Origin: Roseiarcus sp963737365
GTDB taxonomy: Bacteria; Pseudomonadota; Alphaproteobacteria; Rhizobiales; Beijerinckiaceae
DNA: 64,000 nucleotides
Reading direction: 5' to 3'
Assembly: GCA_963737365.1 (NCBI GenBank)
Contig: CAVTSD010000001.1
Span: 1,426,001 to 1,490,000 of the forward strand
Numbering within the stretch: the stretch's first letter is position 1; each line of letters begins with the position of its first letter. Position numbers and translations under genes: made by a program. The notes beneath the pieces were generated by a model that worked only from the letters and a program-made list of their open reading frames with translations, was not told the origin of the DNA and ran no database searches. Below, one piece after another: positions 52,659 to 62,030 of this stretch.

Positions 52659-55600
52659 GCGGGGATCCCTGCGCTTACGCCCTCGAGCCTGTCTTCGAGC
52701 TCGTCGCCAGCTTCGAGAAGCGCAGCGAGCGTCTCCTCGTCCGGCTTCCAGTAGCCTCTTTCATGCGCTTCGATGATGCGGTTGGTCAGCTTGGTCGAGG
52801 CGGCGGAATTGAGGTCGCTCAGTCGCCGGCGCATCTCCGGGTCGAGAACGAACGTTCGAGTGATGTGGTCATAAATCCACGGCTCGATCTGGCCGGTCGT
52901 TGCTGACCATCCAAATGTATTCGTGACATGCGCCTCGATCTGCCGAACGCCCTCGTAGCCGTGCTTGAGCATGCCCTCGTACCATTTCGGATTGAGGACG
53001 CGGGTTCGGGTTTCGAGCGCGACCTGCTCGGTCAGCGAGCGAACTTTGCCGGCGCCGCGGGTCTGATCGGAGATGTAGATGGGCGCCACACGTCCGCCGC
53101 GAGCACGCGCGGCTGCGCGCCCCATGCCGCCGAGTGAGTCGAAATAGTGATCGATACTCGTGACGCCAAGTTCGACGCTGTCGAGGTTCTGATAGGCGAA
53201 ATCGACGGTCGCGAGAACGCTCTCCAGCAGGTCGAGACGGGGGGCGCAGTCGCCCTTGCGCCCATAGGCAAAGCATTTTCGCCGCGAGAATGTCTGCGAA
53301 ATTTCGTCCTCGTCGCTCCAGACGCCCGCGTCGATGAGCATCCCGACATTCGCTCCGTAGGCGCCTTCGGCGTTGCTGAACACCCGCAGCGCGGCGGTCT
53401 CAATGTCGCAGCCTGTCTTCGCTTGATGCGCAAGGGCATGCTTTCGCAGGTAGTTCTTGTCTTCAGGCTCATCCGCTGTCGCAGCGAGGAAGCAGGCCTC
53501 CGCCAGAAGCCTGACCTGCAGCGGAAGAAGGTCGCGGAAGATCCCCGAGACGGTGATCATCACGTCGATTCGGGGCCTGCCGATATGTTGCAGAGAAAGC
53601 AATGTCGCGCCGCTCAGGCGGCCGTAGGTGTCGAAACGCGGCTCGGCGCCGATGAGCGCGAGAGCCTGGCCGATCGGCGTCCCTTCGGTCTTGAGATTGT
53701 CCGTTCCCCAAAGCACGATCGCGATCGATTCCGGGAAGGGATGGCCATCCGCGGCATAGCGAGCGAGGACGCAATCGGCCTGCCTCGCCCCCTCGGTGAT
53801 CGCGAAAGCGCTGGGGATACGATAGGGATCGAACCCGTGCACGTTTCGGCCGGTAGGAAGGATTGCCGGCGTCCGAACGAGGTCGCCGCCGACAACAGGA
53901 TCGATGAAACGCCCGTCAAGCGCCCGCAACAAAGCCGGAGTTTCATGGTCCTCGGCGAGCAACCCGTTAATCCGCGCCAGTTCATCAAAAGCTTCGCGGG
54001 TTTCCCGCGTATGCGGGGCGCTTGAAGCCGCCATGGCGGCGTCCGTCGAGCCAGAACTCGAGGAGGGTTCGCAGCGCGGCCCCGGCGTCGCGAAGACCGA
54101 ACGCGCCATCGGCGATTGCCGACAACGTCTCAGCGCGCTCGTCTGGTCCCGGCGGCTCCCCGAGGACGTGGAGACCATGGGGAATCAGCGTGTATTCAAG
54201 TTCGAGAACCGCTGCCCCGAGCTTTTCAACCTCATCACGCGCCCGCAGCCCCCAGGCCGGATCCGGCTGAACGAGGTCGATGGCTGCGGCTTGCGATTGG
54301 ATGAGTTCGGCGAGCGGCCCCCGCTCGTGATCGGCCTCAGGGTCCAAGGTGCGATAGCGATCAAGGGTCGCCTTCAGGTCCACGAGGCCGCGATAAAGCC
54401 CGGCATGGGCGAGGCTCGGCGTGAGATAGCTCACGAGAGTCGCCGCCGAACGTCGCTTCGCGAGCGCGCCCTCCGACGGGTTATTCGCGGCGTACAAATA
54501 AACATTGGGCAGGGCGTCGATCAGGCGTTCCGGCCAGCACGCGGCGGAGAGCCCAACTTGCTTGCCTGGCATAAATTCGAGCGAGCCATGCATGCCAAAA
54601 TGCAGCACCACGTCCGCGCCGAAATCCTCGCGCAGGTAGCGGTAGAAAGCCGAGAAGGCATGCGTCGGCGCGAACCCGCGTTCGAACAAGAGCCGCATGG
54701 GGTCGCCCTCATAGCCCATCGCGGGCTGAATGCCGACCAGCACATTTCCGAACCGTTCGCCAAGAACGAAGAGCGAAGCGCCGTCTGTCTGATGCCGACC
54801 TGGCGCGGGGCCCCATTGCGCCTCAATCTCCGGGAGAAACGCCTCACGCCGGATATGGTCGTCGACATCGATGCGCGCGACGATGTTGGCGCCCGCGCCA
54901 TAGCGCGCGCCATTGCCCTCGACGATCCGCTTACGCAACGCGTCGACCGTCTCTGGGACTTCCACCGTATAGCCCGCCTCCTGCATCGCCTTGAGGGTCC
55001 GATGGAGCGATTCATAGACGCCCAGGAACGCCGCTGTGCCGGTCGCGCCTGCGTTGGGTGGAAAGTTGAAAAGTACGACAGCCACCTTGCGCTTCGCGCG
55101 ATCGCCAATCCGCAATCGCACCAAACGCTCGACGCGGTTGGCCAAGCGCGCGATCCGTTCCTTATGCGGTTGGATATCCCGGGTGGCGCCGGCCAGAGCG
55201 GCGCTCGACCGACCGCCGAACACGATCGGAGCCGTCGCCCCGTCGAGTTCGGGAATGGCGACCATCATGGTCGCTTCAACCGGCGACAATCCGCGGTCAG
55301 AACTCTCCCATTCCTCAATCGTCTGAAATTCGAGCGCCTGCGCGGCGATATAGGGCACGTCGAGTTCGCCCAGCATTTTTGTGGCGCTGTTCGAATCGTT
55401 GTAGGCAGGACCGCCGACAAGCGAGAATCCGGTCAACGACACCAGTGCGTCGATCGTCGCTCGGCCGCGAGCCTTAAAATAGGCTTCGACGGCGGGACGA
55501 GCGTCGAGGCCGCTCGCAAACGCGGGGATCGTTCGCAGCCCGCGTGCCTCCAGTTCCGCGATCACTGCATCGTAATGGGCAGTATTGTTGGCGAGCACGT

Positions 55601-56372
55601 AGGAGCGCATCAGCAAGACGCCAACCGTCCCGCGCGAGCCGCCTGACGGCCGCGGCAGGCGGTCGACGGATACGCCGAGCCGACCGATCATGCGCGGGTG
55701 GTAAAGGCCGACGTCGGGATATTCGGCCGGGGGAGGCGCCTTCAGCTTGCCGCGCAGGTCGATATTAGCGCCGCCTGCATAGCGATTGAGCAGAAAGCGG
55801 ACGAGATTGGCGATGTTCTCTTCCGATCCGGCGAGCCAATATTGGAGGGTGAGAAAATAGGCGCGCAGATCCTGCGCCGGACCAGGGATGAACTTTAGGA
55901 TACGCGGGATGCGGCGCAGCATCGCAAGCTGATGAGCGCCGCCGGTGGCAGAGGGCTTGTTGCCGCCCCGCAGCCGCTTCAGGAAGTCGAGCGCGCCCCG
56001 TTTCGAACCGTCCATGTTGAAACGGCCGATGCGGGTGAGTTTGACAATGTTCGGCTCGGACATGCAGCCGAGCACGGCGTCGCAAGCCTCACGGCGCGCG
56101 TGGATTGCCGCATGCACCGCCTGCGCATGCTCCTCCATGAACAGCATCGTCGCGACGATAATGTCGGCTTTTGCGATCGACGCGAGGCACCGCTGCAAAG
56201 CTGCAGGATCGTTCCATTCGGCGGCGGCATGGAAGGAGAGATCAAGCCCGGGAATGTCCGCCTCGAGGGCGCGGCGCGCACGATCCACTGCGCCCGCCAA
56301 ATGATTGTCGAGCGTGACAATGACGAAGCGCGGACCCGCGCGTTCAGCGGCCGAAGTGAGCTTTGGCTTCAT
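52655..56372 (-). CDS. bchH: Magnesium chelatase subunit H, frameshifted
   Basis: The large porphyrin-binding catalytic subunit of Mg chelatase, about 1238 residues when joined. The N-terminal piece (MKPKLTSAAERAGPRFVIVT to LLEFWLDG, 795 residues as read) and the C-terminal piece (AAMAASSAPHTRETREAFDE to the end) lie in different frames. The break is near 54031-54041 (net +1 or -2), at the position where homologues read FWLDGRPDAAMAAL. This break lacks the GAANTC signature. ATG 56372 overlaps the end of bchB by 29 bases. Confidence 0.93.
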
Positions 56373-57906
56373 AGAGTGTGTTTACCGTTATAGTTGCCAA
56401 CCCCAGCTCTCGCGCAAACGTCTCGGTGTTTCCCCGTGCCCGCCCGCGCACAAAGAAGGGAATTTTTTTCAGTTCCTTTTCTGCTTCGGCGCTCCAGACT
56501 GTTTGTGGTTGGTCGATGGTGATTGAGTCCGGACTGGCTGCTACTAGGGGCTCGCGGACGGAGGGGTGCGCCGGCTCGACGGCCGCGCCGCCAAGATGAG
56601 AGGGCGCCGCGCCATCGTGAAACTCTGGGTCTTCGCGGAACATCGCCAGCAGATGTTCTTCAAGACCCATCATCAGTGGATGAACCCAGGAGTCGAACAG
56701 CACATTCGCTCCTTCAAAACCCATCTGCGGAGAATATCGGGCTGGGAAATCCTGAACGTGAGTTGGCGCGGAGATGACGGCGCACGGGATCCCGAGCCGC
56801 TTGGCGATGTGGCGTTCCATCTGGGTGCCGAGGATGAGCTCCGGCTGCAATTCGGTGACCTTCGCCTCGACTTCGAGGTAGTCGTCCGCGACCAGCGCTT
56901 CCGCACCGCAGGCCTCTGCCTCGCTCCGCAGCTCGCGCGCGAACTCCCTCGAATAGGTTCCCAGACCCACGACCTTGAAGCCGAGTTCGGTGCGCGCGAC
57001 GCGCGCCGCTGCGATTGCGTGGGTTGCGTCGCCGAATATGAAGACCCGCTTGTCGGTCAGATAGGTCGAGTCGACGGAGCGCGAGTACCAGGGCGAGCGT
57101 GACGCTTCGTTATCAAGCGCCGCGGCGGGATCGACCCCGGCGAGCGTGGCGACTTCTTCTATGAAAGCGCGTGTGGCGCCGACGCCGATGGGAACGGTTT
57201 GCGTGAACGGTTGGCTGTGGTTCTTTTCCAGCCATTTTGCTGCAGGTAGCGCGATCTCAGGATAAAGCACGACGTTGAAGTCGGCCTCGCCGAGACGGGC
57301 GATGTCCGCAGGCGTGGCGCCGAGCGGCGCTGTGACGCAGATCTCCAGGCCGAGCCGCTCAAGGATGCCGGAAATCTCGCGCACATCGTCGCGATGGCGA
57401 AAACCCAGCGCGGTCGGCCCCAGAATGTTGCAGCGGGGTCGCGCGTCCGGGACCCGCGCGTACTGGACGCTCGCGAGGCCTCGCACGAGCCGGTAGAACG
57501 TTTCCGACGCGCCCCAGTTCTCCTTTTTTTGATAGGCGGGGAGTTCAAGAGGAATGACCGGAATCGGCAAACGCAACGCGCGGGCGAGGCCGCCCGGATC
57601 GTCCTGTAGCAGTTCGGCCGTGCATGATGCGCCAACGATCATCGCCTGGGGCGCCCATCTTTCATAGGCTTCACGCACCGCAGTTTTGAAGAGCTCGGCC
57701 GTGTCGCCGCCCAGGTCCCGCGCCTCGAAAGTCGTATAGGTCACCGGAGGGCGCGTGCTACGACGCTCGATCATCGTGAATAGAAGGTCCGCGTAGGTAT
57801 CGCCCTGCGGAGCGTGCAACACGTAATGCAGCCCGTTCATCGACGTCGCTATTCGCATGGCGCCGACGTGCGGAGGGCCTTCGTATGTCCAGAGGGTGAG
57901 CTCCAT
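56344..57906 (-). CDS. bchB: Dark-operative protochlorophyllide reductase subunit B
   Basis: A 520-residue NifK-like subunit. The unusual cluster ligand Asp36 is present in HAPQGDTYADLLFTMIE, cysteines in IVGASCTAELLQDD, and ENWGASETFYRLVRGLAS follows. The C-terminal protochlorophyllide-closing domain WSAEAEKELKKIPFFVRGRA, then ITVNTLYEAKAHFG, is complete. It follows bchN by three bases. Confidence 0.96.
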   Translation of the reverse strand: MELTLWTYEGPPHVGAMRIATSMNGLHYVLHAPQGDTYADLLFTMIERRSTRPPVTYTTFEARDLGGDTAELFKTAVREAYERWAPQAMIVGASCTAELLQDDPGGLARALRLPIPVIPLELPAYQKKENWGASETFYRLVRGLASVQYARVPDARPRCNILGPTALGFRHRDDVREISGILERLGLEICVTAPLGATPADIARLGEADFNVVLYPEIALPAAKWLEKNHSQPFTQTVPIGVGATRAFIEEVATLAGVDPAAALDNEASRSPWYSRSVDSTYLTDKRVFIFGDATHAIAAARVARTELGFKVVGLGTYSREFARELRSEAEACGAEALVADDYLEVEAKVTELQPELILGTQMERHIAKRLGIPCAVISAPTHVQDFPARYSPQMGFEGANVLFDSWVHPLMMGLEEHLLAMFREDPEFHDGAAPSHLGGAAVEPAHPSVREPLVAASPDSITIDQPQTVWSAEAEKELKKIPFFVRGRARGNTETFARELGLATITVNTLYEAKAHFGR

Positions 57907-57909
57907 CCC

Positions 57910-59208
57910 TCAGACCTCCAGCCGTTGGCGGCGCATGAGCGGCCGCGCAAAAAGGCCGGCGAGGTCGCCGGATTGTTCGTAGCCTTGGATCGGCGTGAAC
58001 AGGAGTTCGATCGACCACTTCGTCGCAATTCCCTCCGCTTCCAGGGGATTAGCGAGGCCAAGTCCACAGACGACCAAGTCGGGGGAGGCCGCGCGGCAGC
58101 GGTCAAGTTGCCGATCGACGTCCTGGCCTTCGCTGAGCACTGGTCCGTACGGCAGAAGCGCGAGCTCGGCCGCCATGATCGCTCGGTTGAGATAGGGGGT
58201 TCCTACTTCGACGGGAACCATACCGAGTTCCCGCGCGAGGAAGCGCGCCAGCGGTATCTCGAGCTGCGAATTGGGGAAGAAGAAGACGCGCTTGCCGGCG
58301 AGGTGACTGCGCTGTCGGGCGACGGAGGCTTCGGCCCGTAAACGCGCTTGGGCCGTGACAGCCTCGAAGCGCTCAGGCGAGACCTGAAACGCATCGGCTG
58401 CCGCACGCAACCATTCCGAAGTCCCCTCCGACCCAAGCGGAAATGGCGCAGCTATGTGTCTCGCGCCGCGCTCCTGAAGCGCGCTCGCTGTGTCCCTCAA
58501 GAACGGCTGCGCCAGGAGAAAGAGGGTGTTTGGACCCACAGACACATCGGCGCCGGCACGGCGCATCGGGAGAAAATGCACCGGGCCGACGCCGAGCGCG
58601 TCAAACAGGCGCGCGAATTGATCCTCGACAATATCCGCAAGCGAGCCAACGACCATCAAGTTCGGCCGCGCATTCGGGCCTTCGCCCGAAAGGGTTGGCA
58701 CCAGCGCCGCGAGGCACGAATCCTCCCCTTGCGTGAAGGTCGTCTCGATCCCGCTGCCAGAGTAGGCCAGTACGCGGACTGTCGGAGCATGGATTGTTGA
58801 TTGCCGGGCTGCCGCGCGCTTGAGGTCGATCTTGATGACTTCCGATGGACAGGAGCCGACAAGGAACAGAAGCTTGATGTCAGGTCGCCGCTCGATGAGA
58901 CGACCGACGACCCGATCGAGCTCGTCGTCGATGTCCGCGATTCCCGCCAGATCGCGCTCGCCAAGTATGGCCGTCGCAAAGCGCGGCTCGGCAAAGATCA
59001 TGACGCCAGCGGCTGATTGAATGAGATGGGCGCAGGTTCGTGAACCGACGACAAGAAAGAACGCGTCCTTGATTTTGCGATGCAGCCAAACGATGCTGGT
59101 CAGTCCGCAGAAGACCTCCCTCTGGCCCCGCTCCCGCAGCACCGGCGCAGTCTCGCAGCCTTGTTCGATCGTCCGATGCTGGAGGTCTAGAGGAACCCGC
59201 ACGTTCAT
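57910..59208 (-). CDS. bchN: Dark-operative protochlorophyllide reductase subunit N
   Basis: A 432-residue NifD-like partner of BchB. The three cluster cysteines lie in REVFCGLTSIVWLHRK, VVGSRTCAHLIQSAAG and FLVGSCPSEVIKIDLKRA; SGSGIETTFTQGEDSCLAAL is also typical. ATG 59208 is chosen because it overlaps the bchF stop as ATGA; an in-frame ATG at 59241 is less likely. Confidence 0.95.
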   Translation of the reverse strand: MNVRVPLDLQHRTIEQGCETAPVLRERGQREVFCGLTSIVWLHRKIKDAFFLVVGSRTCAHLIQSAAGVMIFAEPRFATAILGERDLAGIADIDDELDRVVGRLIERRPDIKLLFLVGSCPSEVIKIDLKRAAARQSTIHAPTVRVLAYSGSGIETTFTQGEDSCLAALVPTLSGEGPNARPNLMVVGSLADIVEDQFARLFDALGVGPVHFLPMRRAGADVSVGPNTLFLLAQPFLRDTASALQERGARHIAAPFPLGSEGTSEWLRAAADAFQVSPERFEAVTAQARLRAEASVARQRSHLAGKRVFFFPNSQLEIPLARFLARELGMVPVEVGTPYLNRAIMAAELALLPYGPVLSEGQDVDRQLDRCRAASPDLVVCGLGLANPLEAEGIATKWSIELLFTPIQGYEQSGDLAGLFARPLMRRQRLEV

Positions 59209-59729
59209 GACGCCGGCTCCAGTCGAACGCTGGTTCTGCAATTTCGGCTTGCGCCGGCGTCGAGGCGCGCCGCGCGAAGTTTCAGAAGAAATTGGGAGGC
59301 GTTGACGACGTAAGTTGCGTAGGCTGTGAGCGCAAGCAGCATGAGCGCGCGCGGCTCAAGGAGACCTAGAACAAGCGCGGCCAGATAGGCGGTGTGCAAG
59401 GACAGGACGAGGATTGAAAACGTGTCTTCCCAAAAGAACGATCGAGCAAAGAGATACTTGCCAAAAACGACTTTTTCCCAAATCGAACCTGTGATCATGA
59501 TTGTGTAGAGCGCAATCGTTTTGATCACGACAGAGATTGTCGCAGCCGACTCGCCGGCGCCGGTCAGCAGGAACCGCAGGACGAGCGCGAGGCTCACGAG
59601 AAAGATTGCAAATTGCAACGGAGCGAGCATGCCTTGTACGAGCGTCCACGGGGTGCGGTCGCGTCGCGCGCGCTCTTCAACCGAATAGAGCGGCCTATTC
59701 TGCGCTGATCCTGGATATACCCGGCTCAT
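59205..59729 (-). CDS. bchF: 3-vinyl bacteriochlorophyllide hydratase
   Basis: A 174-residue membrane enzyme that hydrates the 3-vinyl group. RPLYSVEERARRDRTPWTLV, LAPLQFAIFLVSLALVLRFL, SIWEKVVFGKYLFARSFFWE and DTFSILVLSLHTAYLAAL are the family landmarks, with four helices. It is the first gene of the leftward superoperon ending in hemA, about 14 genes with overlapping or near-overlapping ends. Confidence 0.94.
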   Translation of the reverse strand: MSRVYPGSAQNRPLYSVEERARRDRTPWTLVQGMLAPLQFAIFLVSLALVLRFLLTGAGESAATISVVIKTIALYTIMITGSIWEKVVFGKYLFARSFFWEDTFSILVLSLHTAYLAALVLGLLEPRALMLLALTAYATYVVNASQFLLKLRAARLDAGASRNCRTSVRLEPAS

Positions 59730-59786
59730 CGGCCTGCGTTTCCAGTCCTTGAGGTCCTGACCCAGGCCCCCTGGGTCGTTGGGACG

Positions 59787-59828
59787 AATGTAGGACTAGG
59801 CGCGCAAAACTGTCAATCTGTCTTGACG
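59787..59828 (-). promoter_or_regulatory. bchF promoter with PpsR-like operator
   Basis: TGTCAATCTGTCTTGACG at 59811-59828 matches TGT-N12-ACA except for the last base. On the minus strand TTGACA (59816-59811) and TACATT (59792-59787), 18 bases apart, form a sigma-70-like promoter for bchF with the palindrome over the -35 box. On the plus strand TTGACG (59823) and TACGTT (59846), 17 bases apart, could drive ppsR. The rest of the 450-base gap shows nothing certain. Confidence 0.65.
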
Positions 59829-60178
59829 TCTTTTTTTATTTACACTACGTTTATCGTCGGAGCTCGTGGGTCATCGCAAAGGGAGCGCGGCCATTTGGCT
59901 CGACGGTAGCAAAAGGAGTCGATTGAAGATCATAGGCGTCCAAGGGCTTGAGCGCGTCGGCTTACGCCTTAGCAATTTCTGGAAGCGCCAAGACGGTGGC
60001 GAGGGTTCGGTTTGCTCGGCATCCCTCGATAGCCTGGATTTCGAGTTCGCCTGACCATCAGCCCACCTTTGAACGCTGACGCGGGCGAAGCTGTTTTTGT
60101 TACACGGGGTTTGCTAGAGCGACGGCAGTTTGTAGACACTCGAAGCGCGGAAGTCATGTCAGTCACACCGGTCAAAAG

Positions 60179-61639
60179 GTGCAGGGCGATTCCGTGATCG
60201 ACCCCGCAAGCCCAACGTTGGCCCGGTTTTCCAACCCCGACGAGGCGTTATCGCATCTGGATGCCGAACACGCCGGAGCTCTGATCGCCTCCGCGGCCGA
60301 CGTCGCGCTTGTAATGGACCGTGACGGTGTGATTTTAGATACGGCCTTCTCCGAAGCAGATTTAGCGAATCAGATCGGTGGTGGCTGGATCGGCCGTCAT
60401 TGGGTCACCACCGTCAGCCCGGATAGTCGCCAAAAGATTGAAGATATGCTCCGCGCCGCCACGCCGACGGAGCTAGCGCGATGGCGGCAGGTCAATCATC
60501 CGACCGACCACGGCGCGGATATCCCTGTGCGTTACCGGATTGGGCGGTTTGGGCCGAACGGGCGCCTTCTTGCCGTCGGCCGGGATCTTCGGCCCATGGC
60601 GGCGCTGGGACAAAGACTGGCCGAAGCGCAACAGGAAATGGAGCGCGAATATATCCGAATCCGAAACGCAGAAAGGCGCTACCGAATTTTGTTTCAACTC
60701 GCGTCGGAGGCGGTGTTGATTGTTGACTCAAACACTTCAAAGATCATCGAAGCCAATCCCGCCGCCGTTACCTTTTTAGGGATCGATCCGAAAAAGTTGA
60801 TCGGTCAGGCGTTCGAGTCTCTGCTTACGGAGAGCAGCAGACAAGTCTCACAATCCTTCCTCTCCGCGACGCGCGTCGCGGCGCGCGTGGACAATGTTCA
60901 TGTTCAGCTGGAACGGGACCAGAGGAGCGTTCTGCTGACGGGTTCGCTTTACCGGCAGGATGGCGCTTCCCATCTTGTCGTCTTGCTTTCGCGACTTGGC
61001 GAGGCGGGCGGCGTGACCTCAAACGATGAGGCAACTATTCTCCGGCTTATTGAGGCCATTCCAGAGGCTTTTGTGGTCGTCGATGCGGATCGGCAGATCT
61101 TAACCGCAAACGCTGCTTTTCTCGATCTTGTTCAAGTCACGAACTTGGTTCAGGTGCGAGGAGAGCCTCTCGAACGCTGGATCGGACGCCAGGGAGCCGA
61201 GATCGACGTCCTGTTCTCTAATCTCCGCGCTCACGGAACCGTCCGGCACTTTTCGACGGTCGCCCGAGGCGACTTCGGCACAGTAGAAGATGTGGAGATA
61301 GTCGCCGCTTCTGCGGCCGGCGGCGGCGCGACCTGCCATGGCCTCGCGATCCGCTCGGAAGGATGGCGAAGCGGGCGCGAAAAGCTGGGCGGGCGCGAGC
61401 TTCCGCGCACCGTCGAGCAATTTACCGAACTCGTCGGACGGGTGCCGATGAAGAATCTTGTGCGTGAGACGACTGACCTGATCGAACGCCTCTGCATTCA
61501 GGCGGCTCTCGAACTAACCCGCGAAAACAGGCGCTCCGCGGCTGAAATGCTTGGACTGAGCCGACAAGCCTTTTACGTGAAACTGCGCCGATATGGACTC
61601 GGCGGAGACGCTCCCGAAGACGACGAGGTGCAAAACTGA
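60179..61639 (+). CDS. ppsR: Photosynthesis repressor PpsR/CrtJ
   Basis: A 486-residue redox-sensing regulator that represses pigment and antenna genes in air. Three PAS-like regions can be seen (starting near DVALVMDRDGVILDTAFSEA, RYRILFQLASEAVLIVDS and LIEAIPEAFVVVDADRQIL), joined by a helical Q-linker, and a C-terminal Fis-type helix-turn-helix (NRRSAAEMLGLSRQAFYVKL). The Cys in LIERLCIQAALEL at the DNA-binding domain is the redox residue known in Rhodobacter; a second Cys (GGGATCHGLAI) lies in the third PAS. GTG 60179 or GTG 60194 is the start. Confidence 0.94.
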   Translation: MQGDSVIDPASPTLARFSNPDEALSHLDAEHAGALIASAADVALVMDRDGVILDTAFSEADLANQIGGGWIGRHWVTTVSPDSRQKIEDMLRAATPTELARWRQVNHPTDHGADIPVRYRIGRFGPNGRLLAVGRDLRPMAALGQRLAEAQQEMEREYIRIRNAERRYRILFQLASEAVLIVDSNTSKIIEANPAAVTFLGIDPKKLIGQAFESLLTESSRQVSQSFLSATRVAARVDNVHVQLERDQRSVLLTGSLYRQDGASHLVVLLSRLGEAGGVTSNDEATILRLIEAIPEAFVVVDADRQILTANAAFLDLVQVTNLVQVRGEPLERWIGRQGAEIDVLFSNLRAHGTVRHFSTVARGDFGTVEDVEIVAASAAGGGATCHGLAIRSEGWRSGREKLGGRELPRTVEQFTELVGRVPMKNLVRETTDLIERLCIQAALELTRENRRSAAEMLGLSRQAFYVKLRRYGLGGDAPEDDEVQN

Positions 61640-61682
61640 GGCCGCGCGACCAGTTTAAGTAAAGATGGCCTGTCGATTCGAG

Positions 61683-61700
61683 TGTCATTTTCTGTTGACA
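61683..61700 (+). promoter_or_regulatory. PpsR/CrtJ operator before bchG
   Basis: TGTCATTTTCTGTTGACA, a perfect TGT-N12-ACA. Its last six bases TTGACA could be the -35 box of a promoter for the bchG remnant, the PucC-family gene and bchP; a -10 box (TACGCT near 61718) is weak. It lies 30 bases before the start codon. Confidence 0.78.
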
Positions 61701-61730
61701 CATCCGGGCATCGATCTTACGCTTTAGCCC

Positions 61731-62030
61731 ATGCGGAGTCCTCATCCGGTGGTCGCGCCAAAACTGCGGAAGCCAGTCACTTGGTTCGCGCTCATATGGG
61801 CGTTTGGCTGCGGCGTCGTTTCAAAGGGTCTTTTCTTGCCCGCGCAATGGAGAGTCATTGTCGTCCCGATCGCGCTCGCCGGGCCACCTTGCACGGGTTC
61901 GATTCGTTCTGATGCCCCGGCCTATCGAGAACCCGCGAGAATAGGCGGTCTCCTCGACGCAACGTCTTACGTCTTCGGCATGCTCACGAGCGCCTTCGCT
62001 CTTCGCTCAATCCGGATAGGCCTTGCATGA
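61731..62030 (+). pseudogene. bchG: Bacteriochlorophyll synthase, internal deletion (99 codons left)
   Basis: BchG is a UbiA-type prenyltransferase of about 300 residues that adds the geranylgeranyl tail. Here an open frame of 99 codons joins the normal N-terminus (KLRKPVTWFALIWAFGCGVV, then VVPIALAGPP) to the normal C-terminus (DATSYVFGMLTSAFALR). Roughly 200 middle residues are gone, including both Asp-rich catalytic motifs and most helices. The frame is kept and ATGA overlap with the next gene survives. The product cannot be active. A real deletion or an assembly collapse; the join is near 61895-61960. Confidence 0.82.

Noticed and set aside
60156..60178. ATG 60156 as the ppsR start
   Set aside because: It is in a different frame from PpsR and would need a frameshift; GTG 60179 or 60194 fits without one.
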